NCBI GenBank assembly: GCA_964492715.1
Contig: CAZBLK010000002.1
Span: forward strand, 103,226-167,225
From: CAZBLK01 sp964492715
Lineage (GTDB): Bacteria > Bacillota > Clostridia > Lachnospirales > WRBF01
Length of the DNA: 64,000 nucleotides
Reading direction: 5' to 3'
In this document: positions 50,334 to 58,939 of the stretch, one piece after another
Position numbering within the stretch: position 1 is the stretch's first letter
How the letters are laid out: every line of letters begins with the position of its first letter
Notes under the pieces: model-generated
What the model was told of the DNA's origin: nothing
The model's database searches: none
What the model saw: only the letters and a program-made list of their open reading frames with translations
Translations under genes and position numbers: made by a program

Positions 50334-53135
50334 TTAGCCAAGAAGTTCAACCATTAAAAGCGCACCTACGCCAGGTGAAAAAGTAACTGAATTTGCTATT
50401 GTAGTGAGAAGTGTAACGTCCAAAACGTCGCCTGCTTTTAGTTTAGCTATAGTAGTTAAAGAGTACGAAACATCATTTCCAACTGTAAGATTCCTTGAAA
50501 TAATTGTTTCAGGAATTGCAACGCCGTTTACACGGACTTGGCTGCTTACCAAATCATTAATTAATGGTGTCAATTGCAAGTTGTAGTATATTCTGAAGTA
50601 ACCATCTGTTAATACTGTTACAGAATTAGAGCCAGATGTTACGTTGTTTGATGCCATTGAAGCATTGTAAGGAACTACTGTGTTAGTTGAAGCTGCAAGT
50701 GTTAAAGCTGGAGTTGTACTGTTGTTAAATGCTCCGCCAAACGCAACAACTGCAGGTGGGCCAGTAGGGCCAGTGTCACCAGTAGGGCCAGTAGGACCAG
50801 TGTCGCCAGTAGGACCGGTAGGACCAGTAGGACCGGTAGGACCAGTAGGGCCAGTAGGACCAGTGTCGCCAGTAGGACCAGTAGGACCAATAGGGCCAGT
50901 AGGACCAGTATCACCAACAGGGCCAGTAGGGCCAGTGTCGCCAGTAGCACCAACAGGGCCAGTAGGACCAGTAGGACCAATAGGGCCAGTAGGACCAGTG
51001 TCACCAACAGGGCCAGTAGGGCCAGTAGGACCAGTAGGGCCGATTGGACCAGTGTCACCAGTAGGGCCAGTAGGGCCAGTTGGTCCAGTAGAACCAGTGT
51101 CGCCAGTAGGGCCAGTAAAGCCAGTAGGACCAGTAGGGCCAATTGGGCCAGTAGGGCCAGTGTCACCAACAGGGCCAGTAGGACCAGTGTCGCCAGTAGC
51201 ACCAACAGGGCCAGTAGGACCAGTAGCACCAATAGGACCAGTAGGGCCAGTGTCGCCAACAGGGCCAGTAGGGCCAGTAAACCCAGTAGGACCTAAAGGA
51301 CCAGTAGGACCAGTAGGACCAGTGTCACCAGTAGGACCAGTAGGTCCAGTGTCGCCAGTAGGTCCAGTAAACCCAGTAGGACCAGTAGGGCCAGTGTCAC
51401 CAGTAGGACCAGTAGGGCCAGTGTCGCCAGTAGGACCAGTAGGACCAGTGTCGCCAGTAGGACCAGTAGGACCAGTGTCGCCGGTAGGACCAGTAGGGCC
51501 AGTGTCGCCAGTAGGGCCAATAGGACCAGTAGGGCCAGTGTCACCAATAGGACCAGTAGGGCCAGTGTCACCAATAGGACCAGTAGGGCCAGTGTCGCCA
51601 GTAGGGCCAGTAGGGCCAGTGTCACCAGTAGGACCAATAGGACCAGTGTCGCCAGTAGGGCCAGTGTCGCCAGTAGGGCCAGTAGGACCAGTGTCGCCAG
51701 TAGGACCAGTAGGACCAGTGTCGCCAGTAGGGCCAGTGTCGCCAGTAGGACCAGTAGGACCAGTGTCGCCAGTAGGACCAGTAGGGCCAGTGTCGCCAGT
51801 AGGACCAGTAGGGCCAGTGTCACCAGTAGCACCAACAGGGCCAGTAGGGCCAGTGTCACCAACAGGGCCAGTAGGGCCAGTGTCACCAACAGGGCCAGTA
51901 GGGCCAGTGTCACCAGTAGCACCAACAGGGCCAGTAGGTCCAGTAGGGCCTATAGAACCAATGTCACCAGTAGGGCCAGTAGGACCAGTGTCACCAGTAG
52001 CACCAATAGGGCCAGTAGGGCCAGTGTCACCAACAGGACCAGTATCACCAGTAGCACCAACAGGGCCAGTAGGACCAGTGTCACCAGTTACGCCAGCAGG
52101 GCCAGTAGGACCAGTAGGGCCAACAGGACCAGTGTCACCAACAGGGCCAGTAGGGCCAGTGTCACCAGTAGCACCAACAGGGCCAGTAGGTCCAGTGTCG
52201 CCAACAAAGCCAGTAGGTCCAGTGTCACCTAAATGACCAGTAGGGCCAGTGTCGCCAGTAGCACCAATAGGGCCAGTAGGTCCAGTGTCGCCAACAGGGC
52301 CAGTAGGGCCAGTGTCACCAATAGGGCCAGTAGGACCAGTGTCACCAGTATTACCAACAGGGCCAGTAGGGCCAGTGTCGCCAACAGGACCAGTAGGGCC
52401 AGTGTCACCGACAGGGCCAGTAGGACCAGTGTCACCAGTATTACCAACAGGGCCAGTAGGGCCAGTGTCGCCAACAGGACCAGTAGGGCCAGTGTCACCG
52501 ACAGGGCCAGTAGGACCAGTGTCGCCAGTAGCACCAACAGGGCCAGTAGCACCAGTGCCACCAGTAGTGCCAGTAGCACCAGTAGGGCCAGTGTCGCCAG
52601 TAGCACCAGTAGGGCCAGTGTTGCCAGTAGCACCAGTAGGACCAGTGTCACCAGTAGGGCCAGTTATGCCAGAAGTACCAGCAGGGCCAGTAGGACCAGT
52701 AGGTCCAGTAGGGCCAGTTTCTCCAGTAGTAGCAGTTTGTTCAGTTATTGCAAGTGATGCTTTTATTGGAACAATTGATGCCAGTGAAATATCTTCACCT
52801 GTTGCATTTGTAAGTGTCATAGTTACTGGTGTTGCTAAAACATCAATTATGGCTACACCATAAACTTCACCTGTTTTAATTGGTGACGAACCAATTACAA
52901 AATCGCCTTGTGATGTTGTAATTGCAAACTGAATTCCAGTTGTTGAAAGTGAAGCTTGTGTATCAACCCACCAATTAACCAAATACCTTCCAGCTTCATT
53001 GAATGTTATTACACCAGTGAATGGATTATAAGTTATGTTACCGCTTGAAAGTAAGACAACATCAAAAACCACATTCGAGCCAGCAGTAATTGTTCCATCA
53101 ATTGTTCTTTGCAGTTCTAAAGCTACGTCGCTCAT
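50334..53135 (-). CDS. Collagen-like repeat protein with globular domains at both ends
   Basis: The 933-residue protein has an N-terminal globular domain (1-137; FNEAGRYLVNWWVDTQ, FVIGSSPIKTGEVYG), about 650 residues of Gly-X-Thr triplets dominated by GPT, GDT and GAT (about 138-790), and a C-terminal beta-rich domain (about 795-933) like the C1q/TNF-type domains of BclA. No signal peptide, so export may be sporulation-linked, as for exosporium proteins, or unconventional. Thr-rich triplets are likely glycosylation sites. ATG after GGAGGGG. The N-terminal domain is homologous to the C-terminal domain of the next collagen-like protein. Confidence 0.9.
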   Translation of the reverse strand: MSDVALELQRTIDGTITAGSNVVFDVVLLSSGNITYNPFTGVITFNEAGRYLVNWWVDTQASLSTTGIQFAITTSQGDFVIGSSPIKTGEVYGVAIIDVLATPVTMTLTNATGEDISLASIVPIKASLAITEQTATTGETGPTGPTGPTGPAGTSGITGPTGDTGPTGATGNTGPTGATGDTGPTGATGTTGGTGATGPVGATGDTGPTGPVGDTGPTGPVGDTGPTGPVGNTGDTGPTGPVGDTGPTGPVGDTGPTGPVGNTGDTGPTGPIGDTGPTGPVGDTGPTGPIGATGDTGPTGHLGDTGPTGFVGDTGPTGPVGATGDTGPTGPVGDTGPVGPTGPTGPAGVTGDTGPTGPVGATGDTGPVGDTGPTGPIGATGDTGPTGPTGDIGSIGPTGPTGPVGATGDTGPTGPVGDTGPTGPVGDTGPTGPVGATGDTGPTGPTGDTGPTGPTGDTGPTGPTGDTGPTGDTGPTGPTGDTGPTGPTGDTGPTGDTGPIGPTGDTGPTGPTGDTGPTGPIGDTGPTGPIGDTGPTGPIGPTGDTGPTGPTGDTGPTGPTGDTGPTGPTGDTGPTGPTGDTGPTGPTGFTGPTGDTGPTGPTGDTGPTGPTGPLGPTGFTGPTGPVGDTGPTGPIGATGPTGPVGATGDTGPTGPVGDTGPTGPIGPTGPTGFTGPTGDTGSTGPTGPTGPTGDTGPIGPTGPTGPTGPVGDTGPTGPIGPTGPTGPVGATGDTGPTGPVGDTGPTGPIGPTGPTGDTGPTGPTGPTGPTGPTGPTGDTGPTGPTGDTGPTGPPAVVAFGGAFNNSTTPALTLAASTNTVVPYNASMASNNVTSGSNSVTVLTDGYFRIYYNLQLTPLINDLVSSQVRVNGVAIPETIISRNLTVGNDVSYSLTTIAKLKAGDVLDVTLLTTIANSVTFSPGVGALLMVELLG

Positions 53136-53153
53136 TTTACCCCTCCTTTAAGT

Positions 53154-53247
53154 TATAGAAATTCCGCTTTAACTGACATTGCTTGTTTCAAGCTTAAAGC
53201 GTAAAACGCTTATTTTTTACAAATGCCGCTAAAGTGGAATTGCTGTA
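53154..53247. repeat. Inverted-repeat element copy E (upstream of collagen-like gene)
   Basis: Left end TATAGAAATTCCGCTTT (53154-53170), right end AAAGTGGAATTGCTGTA (53231-53247), 14 of 17 complementary; interior starts AACTGACATTGC. It fills the spacer between the two collagen-like genes and abuts the ribosome binding site of the downstream one, so it is in its leader or promoter. Confidence 0.7.
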
Positions 53248-53259
53248 GTAAGCATCAGG

Positions 53260-54607
53260 CTATGCCTGAAGAATAACAATACTTGCTTGAACAGGAACCG
53301 CAGAAGAAAGTGCAACTGTATCTGAGCTTACATTAGTTAAGTTAATAGTTGATGGTGTTATACCAACAGTTACAAAAGCTTCCCCTGAAACTTGACCTGT
53401 TACAAGTGGTGATGAGCCTATCGAGAACGGGATACCGTTAAGGTTTAGCGCAAGGCTTATTTCTGGGCTTGTCGCCGCTCCGTCTGCTGCTACCCACCAT
53501 GCAACGTAGTAGTTACCTGTTTGTGTAATCGTAAATTGACCATTTCCAAAGTTGTATGAAATGCCAGGAGCTAGGTCATTTATTACACTGTTAAAAATTA
53601 CTGCTCCCCCAACAGGTATAGTTGTTACTCCAGTTGTTAATAATTGCGCTTGTATACCTGTCAATGACGCAAGACCAGCAGGGCCAGTAGGACCAGTTAC
53701 ACCAGCAACGCCAGCAGGGCCAGTAGGACCAGTAGGACCGGTTACGCCAGCAAGACCAGCAGGGCCAGTAGGACCAGTAGGGCCGGTTACGCCAGCAAGA
53801 CCAGCAGGGCCAGTAGGACCAGTAGGGCCGGTTACGCNNNNNNNNNNNNNNNNNNNNNNNNNNNNNNNNNNNNNNNNNNNNNNNNNNNNNNNNNNNNNNN
53901 NNNNNNNNNNNNNNNNNNNNNNNNNNNNNNNNNNNNNCAGCAAGACCAGCAGGGCCAGTAGGACCAGTAGGACCAGTAGGACCAGTAGGGCCAGTAGGAC
54001 CAGTAGGGCCAGTTGGGAATAGTAGGCGTACACGGCAGTGGCAACGGCAACGGCAATTGCAGCGTTTATGGTGATGGTGATGACATCTGTCATGTCGATG
54101 TCTTTCACATTCGTCACCAATCCAACCTTCATCATCGTCTTCGCAATAGTCGCCTCCCCAGGCTTGCTCTTGGCATCTACAGTTGCAGTGCCTGCATTCG
54201 TTACGACCTCTTTGGGCAGAAGCATAACTTTCTTCATTGTCATACCCATAATCATCTTGAGCGTAAGTTAAATTTCTTGGGCTTGGCGCTTCATAACGTT
54301 CGCCGTAATAGTAATCGTCGCTATCAGCCCTTGTTTGCTGACGTCTGCGAACAAAATCGTTCCAAGTAACTTCGTCAACATCTCTATCGTTGTAAAAAGC
54401 ATCACGACTGCTTGAAGAACGACGGTTGGAAATACTCATTGTGTGAATGGGGGCGTCGGACGGCACGCTGCTTTTTCTTGGCGTGCCAATGCTTTTTTCT
54501 CCAGCGAAATAAGTATCTTCGTTATCATCGTAGCGACTTTTTTCGTTATAAAAGCCTATACCCCAAGTGCCCCTTTTTTTCTCCTGTAATTTCCAGGTAT
54601 CACTCAT
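53260..54607 (-). CDS. Collagen-like repeat protein with Cys/His-rich segment (interrupted by an assembly gap)
   Basis: A single gene read across the 100-N gap. From ATG 54607 (AAAGGTG upstream) it encodes about 137 acidic, Tyr/Arg-rich residues, a Cys/His-rich block (138-191, twelve Cys including CRHCNCRC and CNCRCRCHC, and a run of five His), and Gly-Pro-Thr triplets from about 198. After the gap the triplets continue as GPTGPTGPAGLAG units and end in a globular domain (TGNYYVAWWVAADG, FSIGSSPLVTGQVSG) homologous to the N-terminus of the downstream protein. Frame fits only if the true gap is a multiple of three, so the frame break is artefactual. Confidence 0.8.
53838..53937. other. Assembly gap (100 N) inside collagen-like repeats
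   Basis: Exactly 100 N, a common placeholder for a gap of unknown size. It lies where GPT/GPA repeats would defeat short-read assembly. Confidence 0.98.
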
Positions 54608-54766
54608 ATCTAAATCACACCTTTCAAAAAATTGTAATAAGAGCTCTTTTGTAGCAATTTTCTTGTTCAACAAAATTAATTGACATCGTGCCTTAGCGCA
54701 GTACGCAAAGCATTTTGGTCAATCCAATGTAATACATAAAGTAAAATTGCTGTATTTGCAAAACAT
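54608..54766. other. Upstream region of the Cys/His-rich collagen-like gene
   Basis: Holds the ribosome binding site and AT-rich sequence with TTGCTA-15-TACAAT as the only promoter-like pair on the minus strand, which is weak. A lone AAATTGCTGTA (54744-54754) resembles an end of the inverted-repeat element. No ORF. Confidence 0.35.
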
Positions 54767-54881
54767 TATGGCAATCTCGTTTTTAATTTACATTGTCTAT
54801 TGGTCAAATTACCAAACGGCTAGGCACATGGCTTCCGTTTGGCTAACCTCTGTCAATATCATCAAAAATAGAATTTCTACA
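54767..54881. repeat. Inverted-repeat element copy F
   Basis: Left end TATGGCAATCTCGTTTT, right end AAAATAGAATTTCTACA. The interior (ACATTGTCTA, CCAAACGGCTAGG, TTTGGCTAACCTCTGTCAAT) aligns with copy C in the flgB-flgC spacer. The following 250 nt to capE (54882-55132) are AT-rich, contain TATAGC/GCTATA words, and show no ORF. Confidence 0.7.
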
Positions 54882-55132
54882 GACAGCTAACTTCGCAAAA
54901 AAAACGCATTGTAGCATTGCGAGTTTTGCTTGTTATCAGCCTATGGGTAAATAGCTTATTCAAATTGCTATAACGTTACATTTTTATACTATGTGGTAGC
55001 TTGTCAATTGGTGAATAACTCGTACATCTTTATAGCAACTTACATTGCGTTATAGCTGTTTCATTTTATATGCTTGGTTCCCTTTGGTTGTTACGTGAAT
55101 ATAATAAAAAAAAGTTAAAGGGAATGAGTTTT

Positions 55133-56158
55133 ATGTTCACGGACAAAACGCTTTTAATAACAGGCGGAACAGGCTCGTTTGGAAACGCAGTTTTAAACAG
55201 GTTTCTAAACACAGACATAAAAGAAATTCGGGTTTTTTCAAGAGATGAAAAAAAGCAAGACGACATGCGAAAGCTTTATAAAAACGACAAAATAAAGTTT
55301 TACATTGGTGACACAAGGGACTGTGCAAGCGTAAAAAATGCTGTAATAGGCGTGGACTACATTTTTCACGCCGCTGCTTTAAAGCAAGTTCCGTCATGCG
55401 AGTTTTTTCCGCTTGAAGCTGTAAAAACAAATGTCTTAGGAACGGAAAATGTTTTAAACGCAGCTATTGAAGAAGGCGTAAAAAAAGTAATTTGCCTGTC
55501 TACAGACAAAGCTGCCTACCCTATAAACGCAATGGGAATTTCTAAGGCTATGATGGAAAAAGTTTTTATAGCAAAGGCAAAAACGGTTGAAGCAGAAAAA
55601 ACAACAATTTGCGGCACACGCTACGGCAACGTAATGGCCTCACGTGGGAGCGTAATTCCTTTGTTTGTGGAACAGATTAAAAGCGGAAAGCCGCTTACAA
55701 TGACTTTTGGAAAAATGACAAGGTATATGATGAGCTTGCGTGAAAGTGTGGAGCTTGTTCTTTTTGCGTTTGAAAACGGACAGGCAGGCGACCTTTTTGT
55801 GCAAAAAGCACCAGCTTGCACAATTAAAACTTTAGCTGAAGCTTTGCTTAAAATTTTTAAAGCCGAAAACGAAATAAAAGAAATTGGAATACGCCACGGC
55901 GAAAAAATTTATGAAACGCTGTTGACCAAAGAAGAAATGTCAAAGGCGATTGATATGGGCAATTTTTACAGAGTTGTTCCCGACAGGCGTGACTTAAACT
56001 ATGACAAATTTTTTGTGGACGGAAGCACTTTGGGCATTGAAGCAAACGACTATACTTCCGACAACACAAGAAGGCTTTGTGTAGACGAAATGGTTGACCT
56101 TCTTTTAACGCTTGACTACATTCAAGACGAATTAAAGGATTGGGGCGGTTTGAAGTGA
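55133..56158 (+). CDS. capE: CapE-type UDP-N-acetylglucosamine dehydratase/epimerase
   Basis: The 341-residue short-chain dehydrogenase has LLITGGTGSFGNAVLNRFL (NAD-binding), HAAALKQVPSCEFFPLEAV and STDKAAYPINAMGISKAM with the catalytic Lys, matching CapE/WbjB/FlaA1 proteins. It converts UDP-GlcNAc to a 4-keto-6-deoxy sugar, with epimerisation in the CapE branch. ATG 55133 with AAAGGG ten nt upstream gives the usual CapE N-terminus; an in-frame ATG nine nt earlier is possible. Translationally coupled to capF. Confidence 0.9.
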   Translation: MFTDKTLLITGGTGSFGNAVLNRFLNTDIKEIRVFSRDEKKQDDMRKLYKNDKIKFYIGDTRDCASVKNAVIGVDYIFHAAALKQVPSCEFFPLEAVKTNVLGTENVLNAAIEEGVKKVICLSTDKAAYPINAMGISKAMMEKVFIAKAKTVEAEKTTICGTRYGNVMASRGSVIPLFVEQIKSGKPLTMTFGKMTRYMMSLRESVELVLFAFENGQAGDLFVQKAPACTIKTLAEALLKIFKAENEIKEIGIRHGEKIYETLLTKEEMSKAIDMGNFYRVVPDRRDLNYDKFFVDGSTLGIEANDYTSDNTRRLCVDEMVDLLLTLDYIQDELKDWGGLK

Positions 56159-57291
56159 AAGTTTTAATTACTGGTGCAAACGGCTTTTTAGGAAAAAACT
56201 TAACGCTATGGCTTAAAAATAGTGGGTACACAAACTTGCTTTTTGTTAATAGAGAAACAAGCGAGGAACAATTCGACAGTTACTTAAAGCAGTGTGATTT
56301 CATCTTTCATTTAGCAGGTGTAAACCGCCCTAAAACGGAAGATGAGTTTGTAAAAGGAAACGTTGACTTTACAAACAAAATGTTAAATAAGCTTAAAAAG
56401 TTTTCAAACAATTGCCATATAGTTGTGTGTTCTTCAATTCAAGCGGAAAATGATACGCCGTATGGAAAAAGTAAAAAAGCAATGGAAGATGCACTTTTTT
56501 CTTACGCCCAAAATACAAGCTCCAAAATTTTTGTTTACAGGTTAGTAAACTTATACGGAAAATGGTGCAAGCCAAATTACAATTCTGTAGTAGCAACTTT
56601 TTGCCACAACATCTCAAGAGATATTGACATAAAAATAGATGACCCCAAAAAAGCTTTACAGCTTTGTTATATTGATGATGTTTGCAAAGCTTTTATAGAC
56701 ACAATGGAAGGAAAACCAATTTATAATGAAGAAGGATTTTGCCAAGTTCCTTGTGTTGACACAATTAAGCTTGGGGAGCTTGCTCTAAAGCTTAAATTAT
56801 TTAATGAAAACAGAAAAACACTTGAAATGCCAGCGTTTGAAAACGACTTTGACAGAAAGCTGTACGCAACTTTTATTTCACATTTGCCTGAAAATAATTT
56901 TTGCTACAGCCTTGATAAAAAGTGCGACAGCAGAGGATATTTTTGCGAGTTAATAAAAGGAAGTTGCTTTGGGCAAGTTTCAGTTTCGCTTACGAAGCCA
57001 ACTATTGTAAGGGGCAACCATTGGCACAACACAAAGGCAGAAAAGTTTTTGGTAGTGCAGGGTGAAGCGACAATTCGGTTTAGAAAAATTGAGAGTGGCA
57101 GCGAATTAAGCAGAGAAGTAATTGAGTATTTTGTGAATGGGGAACAGCTACAAATGATTGATGTTCCTGTTGGGTACACACATTCAATTGAAAATGTTGG
57201 GGCTTGCGACTTAATTACTATTATTTGGTGCAATGAAAGCTTTGATATAAACAGGCCAGATACTTTTTTTGAAGAAGTTCTTTCATTATAA
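56155..57291 (+). CDS. capF: CapF-type reductase/epimerase with C-terminal cupin
   Basis: A 378-residue two-domain protein: an NAD-dependent reductase (MKVLITGANGFLGKNL, FIFHLAGVNRP, YGKSKKAMED) and a C-terminal cupin (GQVSVSLTKPTIVRGNHWHN, VQGEATIRFRKI, PVGYTHSIENVG). It is like CapF, the bifunctional second enzyme after CapE in UDP-6-deoxy-amino sugar synthesis. GTG start overlaps the capE stop (GTGA). A third-step 2-epimerase (CapG) is not present here. Confidence 0.9.
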   Translation: MKVLITGANGFLGKNLTLWLKNSGYTNLLFVNRETSEEQFDSYLKQCDFIFHLAGVNRPKTEDEFVKGNVDFTNKMLNKLKKFSNNCHIVVCSSIQAENDTPYGKSKKAMEDALFSYAQNTSSKIFVYRLVNLYGKWCKPNYNSVVATFCHNISRDIDIKIDDPKKALQLCYIDDVCKAFIDTMEGKPIYNEEGFCQVPCVDTIKLGELALKLKLFNENRKTLEMPAFENDFDRKLYATFISHLPENNFCYSLDKKCDSRGYFCELIKGSCFGQVSVSLTKPTIVRGNHWHNTKAEKFLVVQGEATIRFRKIESGSELSREVIEYFVNGEQLQMIDVPVGYTHSIENVGACDLITIIWCNESFDINRPDTFFEEVLSL

Positions 57292-57380
57292 TAGGGGAAA
57301 ATAGGGTTGTTGTGTTAAGCTACCTTTATGAATTTTTGTGGCTTGGTTGGAGAAAATAAGCCGTGAAAGGAGTGCTTTAA

Positions 57381-57494
57381 ATGAAAAAGGCAAAGTCAAG
57401 GGACAGCAAAAACCAGTCCATTACAGAGAAGACAGAAAAGTTGAAGCAGAATATGCCCAAAAAAGATGTTTCGGAAAAAGATGAGCATAAATAA
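57381..57494 (+). CDS. Small lysine-rich protein of unknown function (37 residues)
   Basis: ATG at 57381 follows AAAGGAGTGC, an excellent ribosome binding site. The product is MKKAKSRDSKNQSITEKTEK followed by LKQNMPKKDVSEKDEHK, highly charged, without hydrophobic segment or cysteine. It lies 89 nt after capF and ends just before a 25-bp terminator stem. Not recognised. A small cytoplasmic or spore-associated protein is conceivable; function unknown. Confidence 0.6.
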   Translation: MKKAKSRDSKNQSITEKTEKLKQNMPKKDVSEKDEHK

Positions 57495-57548
57495 AGTAAT
57501 GCAAAGAAATTCCCCCATTTTTGTGGGGGAATTTCTTTGCATTACTTT
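57493..57548. terminator. Very strong bidirectional terminator
   Basis: Arms 57493-57517 and 57524-57548 are perfectly complementary over 25 bp with a 6-nt loop, the core being CCCCCA-TTTTTG-TGGGGG. It overlaps the last bases of the 37-codon ORF and the end of the DUF4179 gene (57547). T-rich sequence lies beyond each arm. Confidence 0.9.
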
Positions 57549-58935
57549 ATTTAATTTTAATTTCAACAGGTTCAGAAAGACGTACCGTACTTGTGTACGA
57601 AAGCTGTAAATACACAGTATCGTGTGGGTAATTTGTAAGCGCAAACATATGCCGAAAAACTTCCTTATTATCATCTGACATAGACGAACTACTTTTGTAT
57701 TCGTACACATTTTCTGCCTCATCGTAATATTTACTTTCAAAAAGCTGGTACATCATTCCTTTTTCTTTGTACTTTGCAGTAAATGTTAAAATCCAGTTGT
57801 TTCCGTTCCGTTCTGCCGCTTCAAGTGCTACACCTTCTGGCATGTTTTCTGTTTTTTTGTTTGCAAGGTTGACAAAAGCTTTGTTGTTTTCCTTTTCAAG
57901 CCAAACTACGTCTGTAATGTAAAGCGTTAAGCTTTTACTTTCAGAAAAAAACGAACTTTCAAGGCGGTATGCCGCCATCATCTTCGAGTTTTCTTTGCCT
58001 GTAGCAGAAACTCCATTTTTAATTGATTCAAATTTTTCGCCATTTTCATTTTCAATGTAAAAAGAAAGTGACTGCAACCATGCTGTGTTTGTTTCGTCGT
58101 CGTTTAAGTTTATTCTAATGTGCGATGGGTAAATTTCGGCTGAGGTAAGCACAAGCTTTTGCCCGTCCAAAATAAACTCTTTGTTTAATGTAATGTTTTC
58201 GCCTTGTGTTGTAAAGTTTTGGTCAAAATTAAGCGCAAACGAAAACTCTGCAATGTATTGTGGTTGTTCAAAAACTTCTTTTGTTAAAAAGTCACCTGGT
58301 GCAGAAGTTGGTGCTGGTGCTTCATTTACTGGTTTGATTTGCGTATTTCCTCCGTTATCATGCACATTGCAATTTAATACAAGACCATTTGGCATGTCTA
58401 CATCAACAAAATCAGCAGTAATTTGACGCATTTCACCGTTTGGAACGTCAGAAACTCCGGTGCTTAATTTATAGCCTTCAAGCGGTTCCCCGATAATGCT
58501 TTTTATTTGTGGGCTAGAGCTCATTTTAAAGTAAACTTCCGAATTTAGGGTGTAAAAAATGTTTAACTGCTTTTGGTCTACAATTACATACTCTACCCTC
58601 ATAGTAATTTCATTTTGGGTTTGTTCAAGGTTAATTAGCTGAACGTAATCGTTTTCAACGGCGGTTGCAAGCGACGGAGAAAAGGCAACAGCTTTTGCAA
58701 GCTCGCTAATTATAGGTATTTTCCCACAAGCAATTGCAAAGGTGGCTGAAACATTTACCATAATTACAAACGTAACAAAAAATAACGTAGCACTACTAAG
58801 CGGCATAATGACAAAACGTCGTATTCGTCTTGCTTTTCCACCTTTATTAATTGCGCTTTGTATTGTGCTATCAAGTTGTGCGGGTATTTTCTCAAGCTGG
58901 TTTAAAAGTTCGTTGTACTCATCTATTCTATTCAT
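57547..58935 (-). CDS. DUF4179-type membrane anti-sigma factor
   Basis: The 462-residue protein has a cytoplasmic N-terminus (MNRIDEYNELLNQLEKIPAQ), one membrane helix (SSATLFFVTFVIMVNVSATF, about residues 47-66) and a large external domain. This is the plan of DUF4179 proteins encoded next to sigma factors. It is likely to hold the sigma factor encoded 4 nt upstream inactive until an envelope signal. ATG after GAGGAGGTG. The signal is unknown. Confidence 0.83.
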   Translation of the reverse strand: MNRIDEYNELLNQLEKIPAQLDSTIQSAINKGGKARRIRRFVIMPLSSATLFFVTFVIMVNVSATFAIACGKIPIISELAKAVAFSPSLATAVENDYVQLINLEQTQNEITMRVEYVIVDQKQLNIFYTLNSEVYFKMSSSPQIKSIIGEPLEGYKLSTGVSDVPNGEMRQITADFVDVDMPNGLVLNCNVHDNGGNTQIKPVNEAPAPTSAPGDFLTKEVFEQPQYIAEFSFALNFDQNFTTQGENITLNKEFILDGQKLVLTSAEIYPSHIRINLNDDETNTAWLQSLSFYIENENGEKFESIKNGVSATGKENSKMMAAYRLESSFFSESKSLTLYITDVVWLEKENNKAFVNLANKKTENMPEGVALEAAERNGNNWILTFTAKYKEKGMMYQLFESKYYDEAENVYEYKSSSSMSDDNKEVFRHMFALTNYPHDTVYLQLSYTSTVRLSEPVEIKIK

Positions 58936-58939
58936 TTAT

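Noticed and set aside
50680..52236. Long plus-strand frame of GPVGPVSP repeats (518 codons)
   Set aside because: It is the antisense mirror of the Gly-X-Thr repeats. The triplet repeat keeps all frames open, there is no ribosome binding site, and the minus-strand frame alone has globular end domains.
50702..52651. Leu-rich minus-strand frames inside the collagen repeat
   Set aside because: Out-of-frame readings of the same repeat, with no starts or domains.
50760..52735. CRISPR-like repetitive DNA
   Set aside because: The short repeats are coding triplets with no spacers of constant length and no cas genes.
53591..54673. Frameshifted or truncated collagen-like gene
   Set aside because: The frame change coincides with the 100-N gap and disappears if the true gap is a multiple of three.
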